DNA of 64,000 nt from Geobacteraceae bacterium (GTDB lineage Bacteria > Desulfobacterota > Desulfuromonadia > Geobacterales > Geobacteraceae): contig JAMXLF010000035.1 of assembly GCA_024281055.1 (NCBI GenBank), positions 1 to 64,000 on the forward strand. Reading direction: 5' to 3'. The notes beneath the pieces were generated by a model. It was given only the letters and a program-made list of their open reading frames with translations. It did not search any database and was not told the origin of the DNA. The translations under genes and the position numbers were made by a program. Numbering within the stretch: position 1 is the stretch's first letter; each line of letters begins with the position of its first letter. Below are positions 1 to 8,452 of the stretch, in pieces.

Positions 1-44
1 CCCTCTCCTATAATTTTTTATTTACGAGCATCGGAGCACCATCC

Positions 45-686
45 ATGGGATGTTTCATCACATTTGAAGGGATCGAGGGGTGCGGCAAGACCACCCAGCT
101 CAGGCTTCTTGCCGGACACCTTGAACAACGCGGTCTGACGGTGCAGGTGACGAGGGAACCGGGAGGATGCCCCATCGCCGACCAGGTGCGGAGTATCCTC
201 CTCGATGCCGCCAACCGGACCATGGAACCGATGGCCGAACTCTTCCTCTACGCCGCGGCCCGCGCCCAGCATGTTGCGGAAATCATCAAGCCTGCACTGG
301 AAGCTGGGATCATTGTCCTCTGCGACCGGTTCACCGACGCCACCATCGCCTACCAGGGTTACGGGAGGGGACTCAGCCAACCGGTCATCACCGAACTCAA
401 CCGCCTGGCAACGCACGGAGTCAGCCCTGACATGACCGTTCTTCTTGACTGCCCCGTTGAAACGGGGCTGGAGAGGGCTTTCGCTCGCATCAACAACACC
501 CGCGGCGCCCGTGAAGAGCGTTTTGAACTGGAAGCGGCCGAATTTCACCTTCGGGTACGGGACGGTTACCTTCAGCTGGCACGGCAGGACCCGGACCGGT
601 TCATCGTCGTTAACGCGGCCGGCAGTGTTGCCGAGGTTGAAAAGGCCGTCAGGACAGCGGTTCTTGCCAGACTAACCGGAGCCTGA
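45..686 (+). CDS. tmk: Thymidylate kinase (dTMP kinase)
   Basis: This cytosolic enzyme phosphorylates dTMP to dTDP with ATP, feeding DNA synthesis. The 213-residue protein has the usual family length. Visible motifs are the P-loop GIEGCGKT (residues 9-16), REPGG (37-41), the DRF dTMP-binding motif (94-96), AYQGYGRG (102-109) and an Arg-rich LID around 148-160. The ATG is preceded by GGAG at 33-36, eight bases upstream. It is the first of four tightly linked plus-strand genes. The holB start lies one base after the tmk stop, so the two are probably co-transcribed and translationally coupled. Confidence 0.97.
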   Translation: MGCFITFEGIEGCGKTTQLRLLAGHLEQRGLTVQVTREPGGCPIADQVRSILLDAANRTMEPMAELFLYAAARAQHVAEIIKPALEAGIIVLCDRFTDATIAYQGYGRGLSQPVITELNRLATHGVSPDMTVLLDCPVETGLERAFARINNTRGAREERFELEAAEFHLRVRDGYLQLARQDPDRFIVVNAAGSVAEVEKAVRTAVLARLTGA

Positions 687-687
687 G

Positions 688-1650
688 ATGCCCTTCGCCG
701 ACATTGCGGGCCAGGATGGCAACATAGCGATGCTTAAGCGCTCCCTCACTTCGGGGAGACTCGCGCACGCCTATCTTTTCGAAGGGATCGAAGGATGCGG
801 CAAGAAAAAGACCGCCCTGGCCTTGGTCGCTGCTCTTTTTTGCGAACGGGGGGAGGGATGCGGCAGCTGCCCGCCATGCCGTAAAGTCGCCGTCGCGCAG
901 CACCCGGACCTGCACCTGATCGAGCCCGACGGGGCATTCATCAAAATCGACCAGATCAGGGGACTGCAGAAGGAACTGGCCCTGCGTCCCTTTGAGGCAC
1001 CCCGGAAAGCGTGCATCATCGAGGCCGCAGACAGGCTCAACCCCGCGTCCGGCAACGCACTGCTGAAAACCCTCGAGGAACCACCGGGCCACGCCCTCCT
1101 CGTGCTCCTGACAGCCAACAAAGGCGGAGTGCTCCCCACAATCCTTTCCCGCTGCCAGCAGCTCCACTTCTCGGCTCTGCCGGAGGCAGTCATCGCTGAC
1201 TTCCTCCGCAACCGGGGCAGCACACCGGACATGGCCGCCATAGCCGCATCACTGGCTGGCGGCAGCCTGAAGAAAGCCGTTGAGATCGGGGAGGAGGAAA
1301 CTCTTGCCAGCCGCAAAAAATTTTTGGAACGGGTGACCGCGCTGTCCCTGAAGGAGATAGCACCCCTTTTTACCGCCGCCGAGGAACTCGCCGCCGACCG
1401 TGAAACGGCCTTGGAAATGCTGGAACTGCTGACCGCCTTCCTGCGCGATGTGCTCCATCTTCAGGGGGGGATGCAGGATGTGGTCAACGCTGACATCCTC
1501 CCCCTTCTTAAACAGGAAGCCGAGAAGGGAGCGGCGACGCTGACCATGGAACGGATCGAGCGCGTCCGCGAGGCCCGCAGCGCCATCCAGCGCAACGTGA
1601 ACCTGAGGCTGGTGCTGGAGGTTCTTTTCATGCGCCTTGCAGAGACGTAG
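688..1650 (+). CDS. holB: DNA polymerase III subunit delta prime
   Basis: This is the clamp-loader subunit that, with DnaX and delta, opens and loads the sliding clamp. The protein has 320 residues. It shows a P-loop-like GIEGCGKKK (33-41), a zinc module from Cys52, Cys58, Cys61 and Cys64, and the SRC arginine-finger motif (153-155), followed by the helical collar domain. A GGAG at 678-681 lies inside the end of tmk. The TAG stop (1648-1650) is the left edge of an inverted repeat. The order tmk-holB-ricT resembles that of Bacillus. Confidence 0.95.
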   Translation: MPFADIAGQDGNIAMLKRSLTSGRLAHAYLFEGIEGCGKKKTALALVAALFCERGEGCGSCPPCRKVAVAQHPDLHLIEPDGAFIKIDQIRGLQKELALRPFEAPRKACIIEAADRLNPASGNALLKTLEEPPGHALLVLLTANKGGVLPTILSRCQQLHFSALPEAVIADFLRNRGSTPDMAAIAASLAGGSLKKAVEIGEEETLASRKKFLERVTALSLKEIAPLFTAAEELAADRETALEMLELLTAFLRDVLHLQGGMQDVVNADILPLLKQEAEKGAATLTMERIERVREARSAIQRNVNLRLVLEVLFMRLAET

Positions 1651-1670
1651 GAGCGACCGGCCGGTCGCCT
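1648..1670. repeat. GTAGG-GCGACC hairpin repeat, copy 1
   Basis: The 16-base segment 1653-1668 is a perfect palindrome (GCGACCGG/CCGGTCGC). With the leading GTAGGA it resembles the hairpin at 62699-62726. The TAG of this element is the holB stop codon. The rest of the holB-ricT spacer, up to the ricT ribosome-binding site GGAGG at 1733-1737, shows nothing else recognisable. Confidence 0.7.
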
Positions 1671-1742
1671 GGAGGCGAGGCACCCGCTTCGTCCTGCAGA
1701 AAAAAAGACAGATAACTGAGGGTTCCCCTTCTGGAGGTTTTT

Positions 1743-2690
1743 TTGGCACGAATCGTCAAGATACAGTTTCATCCTGCCGGCAAACTCTACGACTTCAACG
1801 CAGGCGCCTTGGACATCGCCGCAGGTGAGCGGGTGATCGTCGAAACCGAGCGGGGCAAGAGCATCGGCACCGTCGTCGTGGCACCACGGGACTTTGCCGA
1901 GTCAGACACCCCCGAAGGACTCAAGAATATCCTGCGAAAGGCACATCAGGAGGACCTGGAAGCGGCATTGAGAAACGCCACCAAAGAGAAGGAAGCGTAC
2001 GATTTCTGTCTCGCCAAGATCAAGGAGCGCGGCATGGATATGAAGCTGGTGCGCGTCGAATACCTTTTCGACGGAAGCAAGGCCATCTTCTACTTCACTG
2101 CCGACGGCCGGGTCGATTTCCGGGAACTGGTCAAGGACCTGGCTCATCAGTTCCACACCCGGATCGAGATGCGACAGATCGGGGTGCGTGACGAGGCGAA
2201 GATGGTGGGGGGAATCGGCATCTGCGGCAGAGAACTCTGCTGCTCCTCGTTTCTGAGAGAATTCGAGCCGGTTTCGGTAAAAATGGCCAAAGAACAGAAC
2301 CTGGCCCTTAACCCGACCAAGATATCCGGACAGTGCGGCCGCCTTCTCTGTTGCCTCTCCTATGAGTTCGAAACCTACTGCACCCTGAAGAAATGCCTCC
2401 CCAAGTGCGGCAAACGGGTTCGCTGCGGCAACGTCGAAGGAGAGGTGATGAAGCTCAACATCCTTGAGGGCACCGTCACGGTAAGAACCGACGACGACCG
2501 CGAAGTTCTGCTCAAGGGGGACGACATCAAGCCGGAAAACATCTCGGACCGCCCCAAGAAACCCGCCAAGGGAGAAGGGGAAGAGGGCCGGCGCAAGGAA
2601 GGCCGCGAAGCCCCGCCCCAGCAGTCCCAGCGGGAACGGCGCGAGCGCCGTCCGGAAGGACGGGAAAAAGAGAAAAAGGAGAGACGATGA
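1743..2690 (+). CDS. ricT: PSP1/RicT (YaaT) family protein
   Basis: In Bacillus, RicT works with RicA and RicF as an iron-sulfur complex that modulates RNase Y and mRNA processing; the role in this lineage is not established. The protein has 315 residues, with a PSP1 domain at about 50-150. A cysteine-rich block follows, with CGRELCC (161-167), CGRLLCC (198-204) and further cysteines at 213, 218, 222 and 228. The last 50 or so residues are a highly charged Lys/Arg/Glu tail. The start is TTG, chosen because GGAGG lies five bases upstream and the ATG-less N-terminus MARIVKIQF fits the family. Its stop overlaps the metG start (ATGA). Confidence 0.88.
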   Translation: MARIVKIQFHPAGKLYDFNAGALDIAAGERVIVETERGKSIGTVVVAPRDFAESDTPEGLKNILRKAHQEDLEAALRNATKEKEAYDFCLAKIKERGMDMKLVRVEYLFDGSKAIFYFTADGRVDFRELVKDLAHQFHTRIEMRQIGVRDEAKMVGGIGICGRELCCSSFLREFEPVSVKMAKEQNLALNPTKISGQCGRLLCCLSYEFETYCTLKKCLPKCGKRVRCGNVEGEVMKLNILEGTVTVRTDDDREVLLKGDDIKPENISDRPKKPAKGEGEEGRRKEGREAPPQQSQRERRERRPEGREKEKKERR

Positions 2691-4216
2691 GCCGGACCTT
2701 CTATGTCACCACGCCCATCTATTATGTCAACGACGTTCCACACATAGGGCACGCCTACACGACCCTTGCTGCAGATGTTCTGACGCGGTACAAGCGGCTC
2801 ATGGGGCACGAGGTCTTTTTCCTCACCGGTACCGACGAACACGGCCAGAAGGTGGAGAAGGCGGCCAATGCCGCCGGCGAAACGCCGCTGGAACTGGCCG
2901 ACCGTGTGATGAAGCGCTTCCAGGCGCTCTGGGAAAAGCTCGACATCTCCTACAGCGACTTCATCCGTACCACCCAGGAACGCCACAAGCGGGGAGTCAG
3001 CCATATCTTCAGCAAGATCATGGAACAGGGGGACATCTACCTCGGGGAATACGAAGACTGGTACTGCACACCGTGTGAAACCTTCTGGACCGAGACCCAG
3101 GTCATCGACAACAAGTGTCCCGACTGCAATCGTCCGGTGGAAAAGCTCAAGGAAGAATCGTATTTCTTCCGCATGAGCAAGTACCAGGAAGCGCTCCTCG
3201 CCCATATCGAGGCCAATCCCGACTTCATCCAGCCGAAGAGCAAGCGCAATGAAATTGTCTCCTTCGTAAAGGAGGGACTCCGAGACCTCTCTGTATCCCG
3301 GACCTCTTTTACCTGGGGAATTCCGGTACCGGGTAACGAGAAACACGTGATCTACGTCTGGTTCGACGCACTCACCAACTACATCACCGCCCTCGGCTAC
3401 CCCGACGAAGCCGGCGATTTCGCCCGGTTCTGGCCGGCGGACGTGCACCTTATCGGCAAGGATATCCTCCGTTTTCACGCCGTCTATTGGCCCACCTTCC
3501 TCATGGCAGCAGGGCTGCCGCTGCCGAAGAAGGTTTTCGCCCATGGCTGGTGGACGGTTGAAGGGCAGAAGATGAGTAAGAGCCTGCAGAATGTGGTCGA
3601 ACCCAACATGCTTATCGACCGGTACGGGGTGGACGCGGTCCGCTATTTCCTCCTCCGCGAAGTCCCGTTCGGCCTCGACGGCGACTTCTCCCACGCTGCC
3701 CTCGTACACCGGATCAACTCCGACCTGGCCAACGACCTGGGGAACCTCCTCAACCGCTCCACGGCCATGATCAACAAGTACTTCGACGGCCTTGTCCAGA
3801 CTCCGGAGGAGTTGACGGAAACGGACTCCGCATACCGGGCGAAAACCGAGGAGATGGTCCGACAGGTCGAGGCGTTCATGGAGGAGTTGGCATTCAGCAA
3901 GGCACTGCAGGCCATCTGGGAGGTGGTTTCCGCCGGCAACAAGTACATCGACGAAACCGCTCCCTGGACCCTCGCCAAGGACCCGTCCCAGAAGGGCCGT
4001 CTTGCGACGGTCATGTACTGTCTGCTGGAATCGCAGCGCCTCGTCTACTTCCTTCTCTCCGCGTTCATGCCGCGCACCGCGGCCAAGGGGCTCGCGTATC
4101 TCGGCTGGGAAGGTGCCCCGGCTGCGGACGGACTCAGCTGGGGGATGCTCAGGGAAGGAACGCGCATCACCAAGGCCGAGCCTCTTTTTCCGCGGATCGA
4201 GGATAAGATTGAGTAA
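2687..4216 (+). CDS. metG: Methionyl-tRNA synthetase
   Basis: This class I synthetase charges initiator and elongator tRNA-Met. The HIGH motif is at 19-22 and KMSKS at 295-299. A single-zinc knuckle is formed by Cys127, Cys130, Cys144 and Cys147. At 509 residues it ends after the anticodon-binding helical domain and lacks the C-terminal EMAP/Trbp111-like dimerisation domain found in E. coli MetG. It begins with a 4-base ATGA overlap with ricT, so translation is likely coupled. No clear intrinsic terminator is visible in the 47 bases before the convergent ydcF-like gene. Confidence 0.97.
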   Translation: MSRTFYVTTPIYYVNDVPHIGHAYTTLAADVLTRYKRLMGHEVFFLTGTDEHGQKVEKAANAAGETPLELADRVMKRFQALWEKLDISYSDFIRTTQERHKRGVSHIFSKIMEQGDIYLGEYEDWYCTPCETFWTETQVIDNKCPDCNRPVEKLKEESYFFRMSKYQEALLAHIEANPDFIQPKSKRNEIVSFVKEGLRDLSVSRTSFTWGIPVPGNEKHVIYVWFDALTNYITALGYPDEAGDFARFWPADVHLIGKDILRFHAVYWPTFLMAAGLPLPKKVFAHGWWTVEGQKMSKSLQNVVEPNMLIDRYGVDAVRYFLLREVPFGLDGDFSHAALVHRINSDLANDLGNLLNRSTAMINKYFDGLVQTPEELTETDSAYRAKTEEMVRQVEAFMEELAFSKALQAIWEVVSAGNKYIDETAPWTLAKDPSQKGRLATVMYCLLESQRLVYFLLSAFMPRTAAKGLAYLGWEGAPAADGLSWGMLREGTRITKAEPLFPRIEDKIE

Positions 4217-4263
4217 TTAGACAGGCGGGGCGGCGCTGCTTCTCCCGATCATGCAGTCCGAGT

Positions 4264-4875
4264 TTATCCCTGCGACGTCCCGCCCATGAGAGGCCGCAAC
4301 TCACCCGGGGCTACGAGAAAGAAAAACCGGAACATGCAGTACTTGTAGAATTCGCTGAAGAGGAGGCGAAAGCTGCCGCCGTGACTCCACCAACTCTCCT
4401 GCAGATTCCGGGAATCGACGGGGTGGGGATAGATTGCGATTTCCGGCGGCAGCGTGTTGCGGAAAATGAGGGTGGCCCGCTTCATATGGTAGCGGGAGGT
4501 GATGAGCGTTATGGAACCGATGTTGTGCTGGACAATCAGGCTCCGTGCATAGAGCGCGTTTTCGAGGGTATTGCGGGATACCTTCTCAAGTATGACCTCC
4601 TCCCCGCCCCGCTCTCCCCTCCGCTCCCTGAAGAGATCTCCCTTGCGGACGGAAGGGTCGACACCGATGAGGAACAGCCAGTGTCCCCGGTTTTCGCGGT
4701 AGAGCCTGATCCCTTCCTCGATCCGCCCCCGGCCTCCGGCCAGAACGATGATGGCATCGGTCTTCAGGTCCTTCTGGCGCAGCGAGAAGGTTTTGTACAC
4801 GAAATCGACAAAGAGTACCGCCGTCACCAGCAGGAGTATTGTCACCAGGGAGACGAATCCCTTGAGTGCCGACAT
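4264..4875 (-). CDS. YdcF/SanA-like DUF218 membrane-anchored protein
   Basis: The family is an envelope-associated Rossmann-like fold whose biochemical role is poorly defined; some members affect peptidoglycan or vancomycin barrier phenotypes. Here one N-terminal membrane segment (about residues 4-24) is followed by DUF218 motifs: DAIIVLAGG, a Thr/Glu/Asn block in NTLENALYA, and TSRYHMKRA. I chose the ATG at 4875, directly before the membrane helix, with GGAGAGG upstream. An ATG at 4938 would add 21 residues with no obvious function. It is divergent from rpmB and convergent with metG. Confidence 0.8.
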   Translation of the reverse strand: MSALKGFVSLVTILLLVTAVLFVDFVYKTFSLRQKDLKTDAIIVLAGGRGRIEEGIRLYRENRGHWLFLIGVDPSVRKGDLFRERRGERGGEEVILEKVSRNTLENALYARSLIVQHNIGSITLITSRYHMKRATLIFRNTLPPEIAIYPHPVDSRNLQESWWSHGGSFRLLFSEFYKYCMFRFFFLVAPGELRPLMGGTSQG

Positions 4876-4949
4876 TGCCTGATGTCCTCTCCATGAGGAA
4901 CGAGCCGCTACGCAGTTTTGGGATGTTGGCTCGTTCATCGATTTTTTTC

Positions 4950-4978
4950 TTGCGCTCTCCCTGATAATTTGGTATAGA
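4950..4978 (+). promoter_or_regulatory. Sigma70-type promoter for rpmB
   Basis: TTGCGC (4950-4955) and TATAGA (4973-4978) are separated by exactly 17 bp and lie 32 bp before the rpmB ATG. The ribosome-binding site GGAGGG is at 4998-5003. Confidence 0.65.
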
Positions 4979-5010
4979 TTAGTGCTTCAGTCCATACGGA
5001 GGGTAGAACC

Positions 5011-5202
5011 ATGTCGAAAATATGCGAAATATGCGGCAAAGGCCCCAGCTTCGGTAATAACGTCAGTCACGCCAACAATAAGACCCGCAGGATCTGGAAT
5101 CCGAACCTGCAGAAAGTCAAGGCGGTCAGGAACGGCACCGTGAGAAGCATCAGGGTCTGCACCCGCTGCATCCGTTCCGGTCACGTTACAAAGGCTCTCT
5201 AA
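5011..5202 (+). CDS. rpmB: 50S ribosomal protein L28 (zinc-ribbon form)
   Basis: This is a structural protein of the large ribosomal subunit, 63 residues long. It is the zinc-binding (C+) form: Cys5-x2-Cys8 pairs with Cys50-x2-Cys53. The start is fixed by GGAGGG eight bases upstream. It is a single-gene unit on the plus strand, with its own 17-bp-spaced promoter and an intrinsic terminator shortly downstream. It is the only plus-strand gene between metG and the end of the window. Confidence 0.96.
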   Translation: MSKICEICGKGPSFGNNVSHANNKTRRIWNPNLQKVKAVRNGTVRSIRVCTRCIRSGHVTKAL

Positions 5203-5207
5203 CAGCC

Positions 5208-5320
5208 GTTCGAGGTTCTAAGTTCAAGGTTTCAGCAGAAGCCGCCACGATCACCGTGAGCGGCTTTTTCTGTTGACTGAAAACAGCTCGTATCATCGAA
5301 CATTGAACCGCGAACCTCGC
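5208..5320. repeat. GTTCGAGGTTC word-repeat spacer around the rpmB terminator
   Basis: A left arm (5208-5230) made of GTTCGAGGTTC and AGTTCAAGG units faces an imperfect inverted right arm (5297-5320) containing GAACATTGAACC and GCGAACCTCG. The rpmB terminator sits between the arms. The same word builds the spacer at 47363-47435. Confidence 0.6.
5239..5269 (+). terminator. Rho-independent terminator of rpmB
   Basis: AAGCCGC (5239-5245) pairs with GCGGCTT (5260-5266), with CACG/CGTG pairing inside, and a T5 tract runs on from the stem. The minus-strand reading has no T tract, so it serves rpmB. Confidence 0.8.
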
Positions 5321-5322
5321 TT

Positions 5323-5703
5323 TTAGCGCGCAAGCGCGATCACCTCGATTTCTACGAGTGCTCCCCGCGGCAATGCCTGCACCTCCACCGTGGAGCGGGC
5401 CGGCGGTTCCACCGGAAAACACCTGCCATAGACCTCGTTCACCCGCGCGAAATCAGCGAGGTCGGCGAGAAAGATGGTGCTCTTCACCACGTCCGCAAAC
5501 GTAAGTCTCGCCGCCTCCAGGACCACTTCGATGTTTTCCATCACCTGCTCGGTCTGCTCGACGACATCCCCAGTGCACAACTCACCGGTGACGGGATCGA
5601 GCGCAATCTGCCCGGAGAGGAAAACGAACCCACCCGCCTTCACCCCTTGTGAATAGGGACCGATGGCCTTCGGCGCCTTGTCAGTGGCTATTATTTCTTT
5701 CAT
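5323..5703 (-). CDS. ridA: RidA family reactive-intermediate deaminase
   Basis: RidA hydrolyses reactive enamine/imine intermediates such as 2-aminoacrylate released by PLP enzymes. The protein has 126 residues, the normal length of this trimeric family. It shows the N-terminal KAIGPYSQ motif, FLSGQI, and the conserved substrate-binding Arg in the PPARSTVEV segment. The ATG at 5703 follows a strong GGAGGAGGAGAG purine run; an in-frame start six codons upstream would include that run. It is followed by a word-repeat spacer and preceded by a structured repeat beyond rel. Confidence 0.93.
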   Translation of the reverse strand: MKEIIATDKAPKAIGPYSQGVKAGGFVFLSGQIALDPVTGELCTGDVVEQTEQVMENIEVVLEAARLTFADVVKSTIFLADLADFARVNEVYGRCFPVEPPARSTVEVQALPRGALVEIEVIALAR

Positions 5704-5741
5704 GCTTCTCTCCTCCTCCACAGAACTCTTACAAAGCCTGT

Positions 5742-5944
5742 GAAGCGCGAATATTTCGCAAGGTCAAGGGCGCTCAAAGGGGCGACACGGAGGCGTAGTA
5801 CCCGCGGGGCATAAACAGCGTGCTACGCCGCACAAGGAGCCCACGCAGAGCAACGCCGAGATTGCGGACAATTCGCTCTGCGAATTGGACAACGCAGGCT
5901 GCCCGCAGGGCGAGGGCTGAAAAGCCTGAGCCAAAAGGCGCGTT
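5742..5944. repeat. Dispersed structured repeat, copy A (expanded)
   Basis: This shares CGCAAGGTCAAGG, GGCGACACGGAGGCGTA, CGCCGCACAAGGAG and CAACGCCGAGATTGCGGA with copy B at 51071-51188. Stem GGCGTAG (5792-5798) pairs with CTACGCC (5823-5829). Relative to copy B it carries an enlarged loop, and an extra insertion that includes the small hairpin AATTCGC/GCGAATT. It ends exactly where the rel stop codon begins. Confidence 0.75.
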
Positions 5945-8095
5945 TCAACTCCTGAGCCTCTCAACCTGGATGACTCCTCCAACTTTCATGATGTTGTTGA
6001 TAACCCGGTTCAGGTGGTCCAGATCGGTGACCTCCACCTCGAAGAGATTGATGCCACGTTTATCCACAGTGCTCTGGATGGAAGCACTGGCAATGTTGGC
6101 CTCGCAGTTGGTTATCGCCTGGGTGATGCCGGCCAGGATTCCCTTCTGATCGTGGCAGGAAACCCTGATCTTGACCGGGAGGGCGGCCCGCTTGTCTCTG
6201 TTCCAGGCTATCTCGATGCGCCGTTCCGGGTCACTCTCCAGGGCCAGTTGACAGTCGATGGTATGGACGGTCACTCCCCGTCCCCGGGTGATAAAGCCGA
6301 TTATGTCGTCCCCCGGAACCGGGTTGCAGCATTTTCCGAAGCGCACGAGAACGTCATCAACACCGCTGATCGTGATGGCGCTCGTGGATTTGCGGGTAAG
6401 CTTCTCCATGACCTTGCCGACCCGACTTTCCTTGCGCTCGTGGTGTTCTTCGAGTTTTTCCGCAGGAATAAGCTTGCCGACAATCTGGCTGGCGGAGAGC
6501 TTCCCGTAGCCGACCGCTGCCAAGAGGTCGTCTTCGCCCACAAAACCGAACTCGACTGCGATCTTTTTGATCTCGCCCGCCTTCTGGAGCTTGCCGAAAT
6601 TGAGCGAATAGCGGCGGAAATCCTTTTCGATGATCTCGTGCCCCAGGGTGATACTCCGCTTGCGCTCCTCGGTCTTGATCCAGGCCCGGATCTTGTTCCG
6701 GGCCCGGGAACTCTTGACGATCTTTAGCCAGTCCTTACTCGGGGTATGGTGCGGCGAGGTGAGAACCTCGATGATGTCGCCGGTCTTCAGCTCGTACTTG
6801 AGGGGGACAAGCTTGCCGTTGACCTTGGCTCCGATGCAGCGATGCCCCACGTCGGTATGCACGCTGTAGGCGAAGTCGATGGGAGTCGATCCGCGCGGAA
6901 AGCTCTTCACGTCCCCTTTGGGAGTGAAGACGTAGACCTCCTCGGGGAAGAGCTCAACCTTGACGGAGTCCATGAATTCGCGGGAGTCCTGTAGTTCCTG
7001 CTGCCATTCCAGGAGCTGCCTGAGCCAGGCGAAACGTTTCACCTCCCGTTCATCGTACCCCTTTCCCTCCTTGTACTTCCAGTGGGCGGCAATCCCCGCC
7101 TCGGCGACCCGATGCATCTCCCCGGTCCGGATCTGCACCTCCATCCGGTCACTGAACGGCCCTATCACCGTGGTGTGAAGGGACTGATACATGTTCCCCT
7201 TCGGCATGGCGATATAATCCTTGAACCGGCCGGGAATCGGCTTCCATGTAGAATGGATGATGCCGAGGACCTCATAGCATTCCCGAATATCATCAACCTG
7301 CACCCGGATGGCGATAAGGTCGTAGATTTGATCGATCTCCACGTTGCGGTTCTGCATCTTCCGGTAAATGGAGTAGAGGTGCTTGCTCCGCCCTGACACC
7401 TCCCCCTTGATGCCGTGCTCTGCCAGCTTCTCGATGATGATATTCTTCACTTCTTCCACGTGGCTTTCCCGTTCCTTCTTCTTGAGGGCCACCTTGGAAG
7501 CGAGGTCGTAGTATATCTGCGGGTCGAGATAGCGAAAGGAGAGGTCCTCCAGTTCCGACTTGATCCAGGAGATGCCGAGCCGATGTGCCATAGGGGCGTA
7601 GATATCCAGGGTCTCCTTGGCGATGGAGCGCTGTTTCGGTTCCGGCTGGTACTGAAGGGTCCGCATGTTATGGAGGCGGTCGGCCAGCTTGACGAGAATC
7701 ACCCGGATATCGTTGGCCATGGCAAGGAGCATTTTGCGGAAGTTTTCCGCCTGGCTCTCCTCCTTGGTCTTGAAGTGAATCTTGCTGATCTTGGTGACCC
7801 CGTCGACAAGATTGGCAACTTCCTGGCCGAAGGTGGCCTCCAGTTCCTCCTGAGTGGTGAGGGTATCTTCGATGGTATCGTGGAGAAGGCCCGTCACCAC
7901 CGTGGGAACGTCAAGCTTGAGGTCGGCGAGAATTGCCGCTACCTCCATGGGGTGGACGAGGTACGGCTCACCGGACAGTCTGGTCTGTCCCTGATGCACC
8001 TTGGCGCAAAAGACATAGGCCTTTCTGATCAGCTCCATGTCCGCTGCGGAGTTATAAGAGGAAACCTTGTCCAGTATGTCGTTCAGCCTGATCAT
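5945..8095 (-). CDS. rel: Bifunctional (p)ppGpp synthetase/hydrolase Rel
   Basis: It makes and degrades the stringent-response alarmones (p)ppGpp. The 716 residues contain an N-terminal HD hydrolase domain with HDTIED (72-77), so hydrolysis should be intact. The synthetase domain carries RFKD (290-293, the RxKD signature of bifunctional enzymes) and the YQSLHTTV and EVQIRT motifs. TGS, a conserved Cys/His region (CCNPVPGD) and a C-terminal ACT domain follow. It lies after gmk-rpoZ, as spoT does in E. coli, but a terminator separates it from rpoZ. The only synthetase in view is this single long Rel. Confidence 0.95.
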   Translation of the reverse strand: MIRLNDILDKVSSYNSAADMELIRKAYVFCAKVHQGQTRLSGEPYLVHPMEVAAILADLKLDVPTVVTGLLHDTIEDTLTTQEELEATFGQEVANLVDGVTKISKIHFKTKEESQAENFRKMLLAMANDIRVILVKLADRLHNMRTLQYQPEPKQRSIAKETLDIYAPMAHRLGISWIKSELEDLSFRYLDPQIYYDLASKVALKKKERESHVEEVKNIIIEKLAEHGIKGEVSGRSKHLYSIYRKMQNRNVEIDQIYDLIAIRVQVDDIRECYEVLGIIHSTWKPIPGRFKDYIAMPKGNMYQSLHTTVIGPFSDRMEVQIRTGEMHRVAEAGIAAHWKYKEGKGYDEREVKRFAWLRQLLEWQQELQDSREFMDSVKVELFPEEVYVFTPKGDVKSFPRGSTPIDFAYSVHTDVGHRCIGAKVNGKLVPLKYELKTGDIIEVLTSPHHTPSKDWLKIVKSSRARNKIRAWIKTEERKRSITLGHEIIEKDFRRYSLNFGKLQKAGEIKKIAVEFGFVGEDDLLAAVGYGKLSASQIVGKLIPAEKLEEHHERKESRVGKVMEKLTRKSTSAITISGVDDVLVRFGKCCNPVPGDDIIGFITRGRGVTVHTIDCQLALESDPERRIEIAWNRDKRAALPVKIRVSCHDQKGILAGITQAITNCEANIASASIQSTVDKRGINLFEVEVTDLDHLNRVINNIMKVGGVIQVERLRS

Positions 8096-8157
8096 AGAAT
8101 AATGAGCACCCGGTGCCTGCCGTCCGGCATATGAGAGGGGGAATGAGGGGAAAAGAC

Positions 8158-8190
8158 AAAAAAAGGGCCAAAGCGCAATGGCTTCAGCCC
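8158..8190 (-). terminator. Rho-independent terminator after rpoZ
   Basis: On the minus strand the stem GGGC-TG-AAGC pairs with GCTT-TG-GCCC around a CATTGC loop. It is followed directly by seven Ts (plus-strand A7 at 8158-8164). It lies between rpoZ and rel and should reduce or block read-through into rel. Confidence 0.75.
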
Positions 8191-8206
8191 CGGTCGAAGC
8201 CGTGAA

Positions 8207-8416
8207 TCAGCGGCCTTTACGCGAAACCAGCTCGTAGCCGACCTTGCCCGCGGCGATCTCCCGCAGGGCAACGACAACATTTTTGTTGTCGGCCTTGTTG
8301 TCGATCAGCGGCCTGGCTCCCTTGTACAGCTGTTTTACCCTCTTCGCAGCCAGCATCACGAGCAGGAACCTGTTGTCGACCTTTTCCAGACAATCTTCGA
8401 CGGTAACCCGTGCCAT
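8207..8416 (-). CDS. rpoZ: RNA polymerase omega subunit
   Basis: Omega assists beta-prime folding and RNA polymerase assembly, and in many bacteria forms part of a ppGpp site. The 69-residue protein has the typical start [13 protein letters not shown], the conserved [16 protein letters not shown] helix, and a shorter C-terminus than E. coli omega. It lies 36 bases after gmk, and GGAG precedes its ATG. A strong terminator follows, so gmk-rpoZ probably forms a unit distinct from rel. Confidence 0.95.
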   Translation of the reverse strand: MARVTVEDCLEKVDNRFLLVMLAAKRVKQLYKGARPLIDNKADNKNVVVALREIAAGKVGYELVSRKGR

Positions 8417-8452
8417 ATCTTCTCCTTTCAGCCTTTAGCCGTTATGTATCAG

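Noticed and set aside
1-44. Gene fragment at the left edge
   Set aside because: Only 44 bases are present. They contain the tmk ribosome-binding site and nothing else that can be assigned.
5742-5944. Integron attC-like site
   Set aside because: The repeat is structured but has no paired R-box core sites, no integrase gene and no cassette-like spacing.
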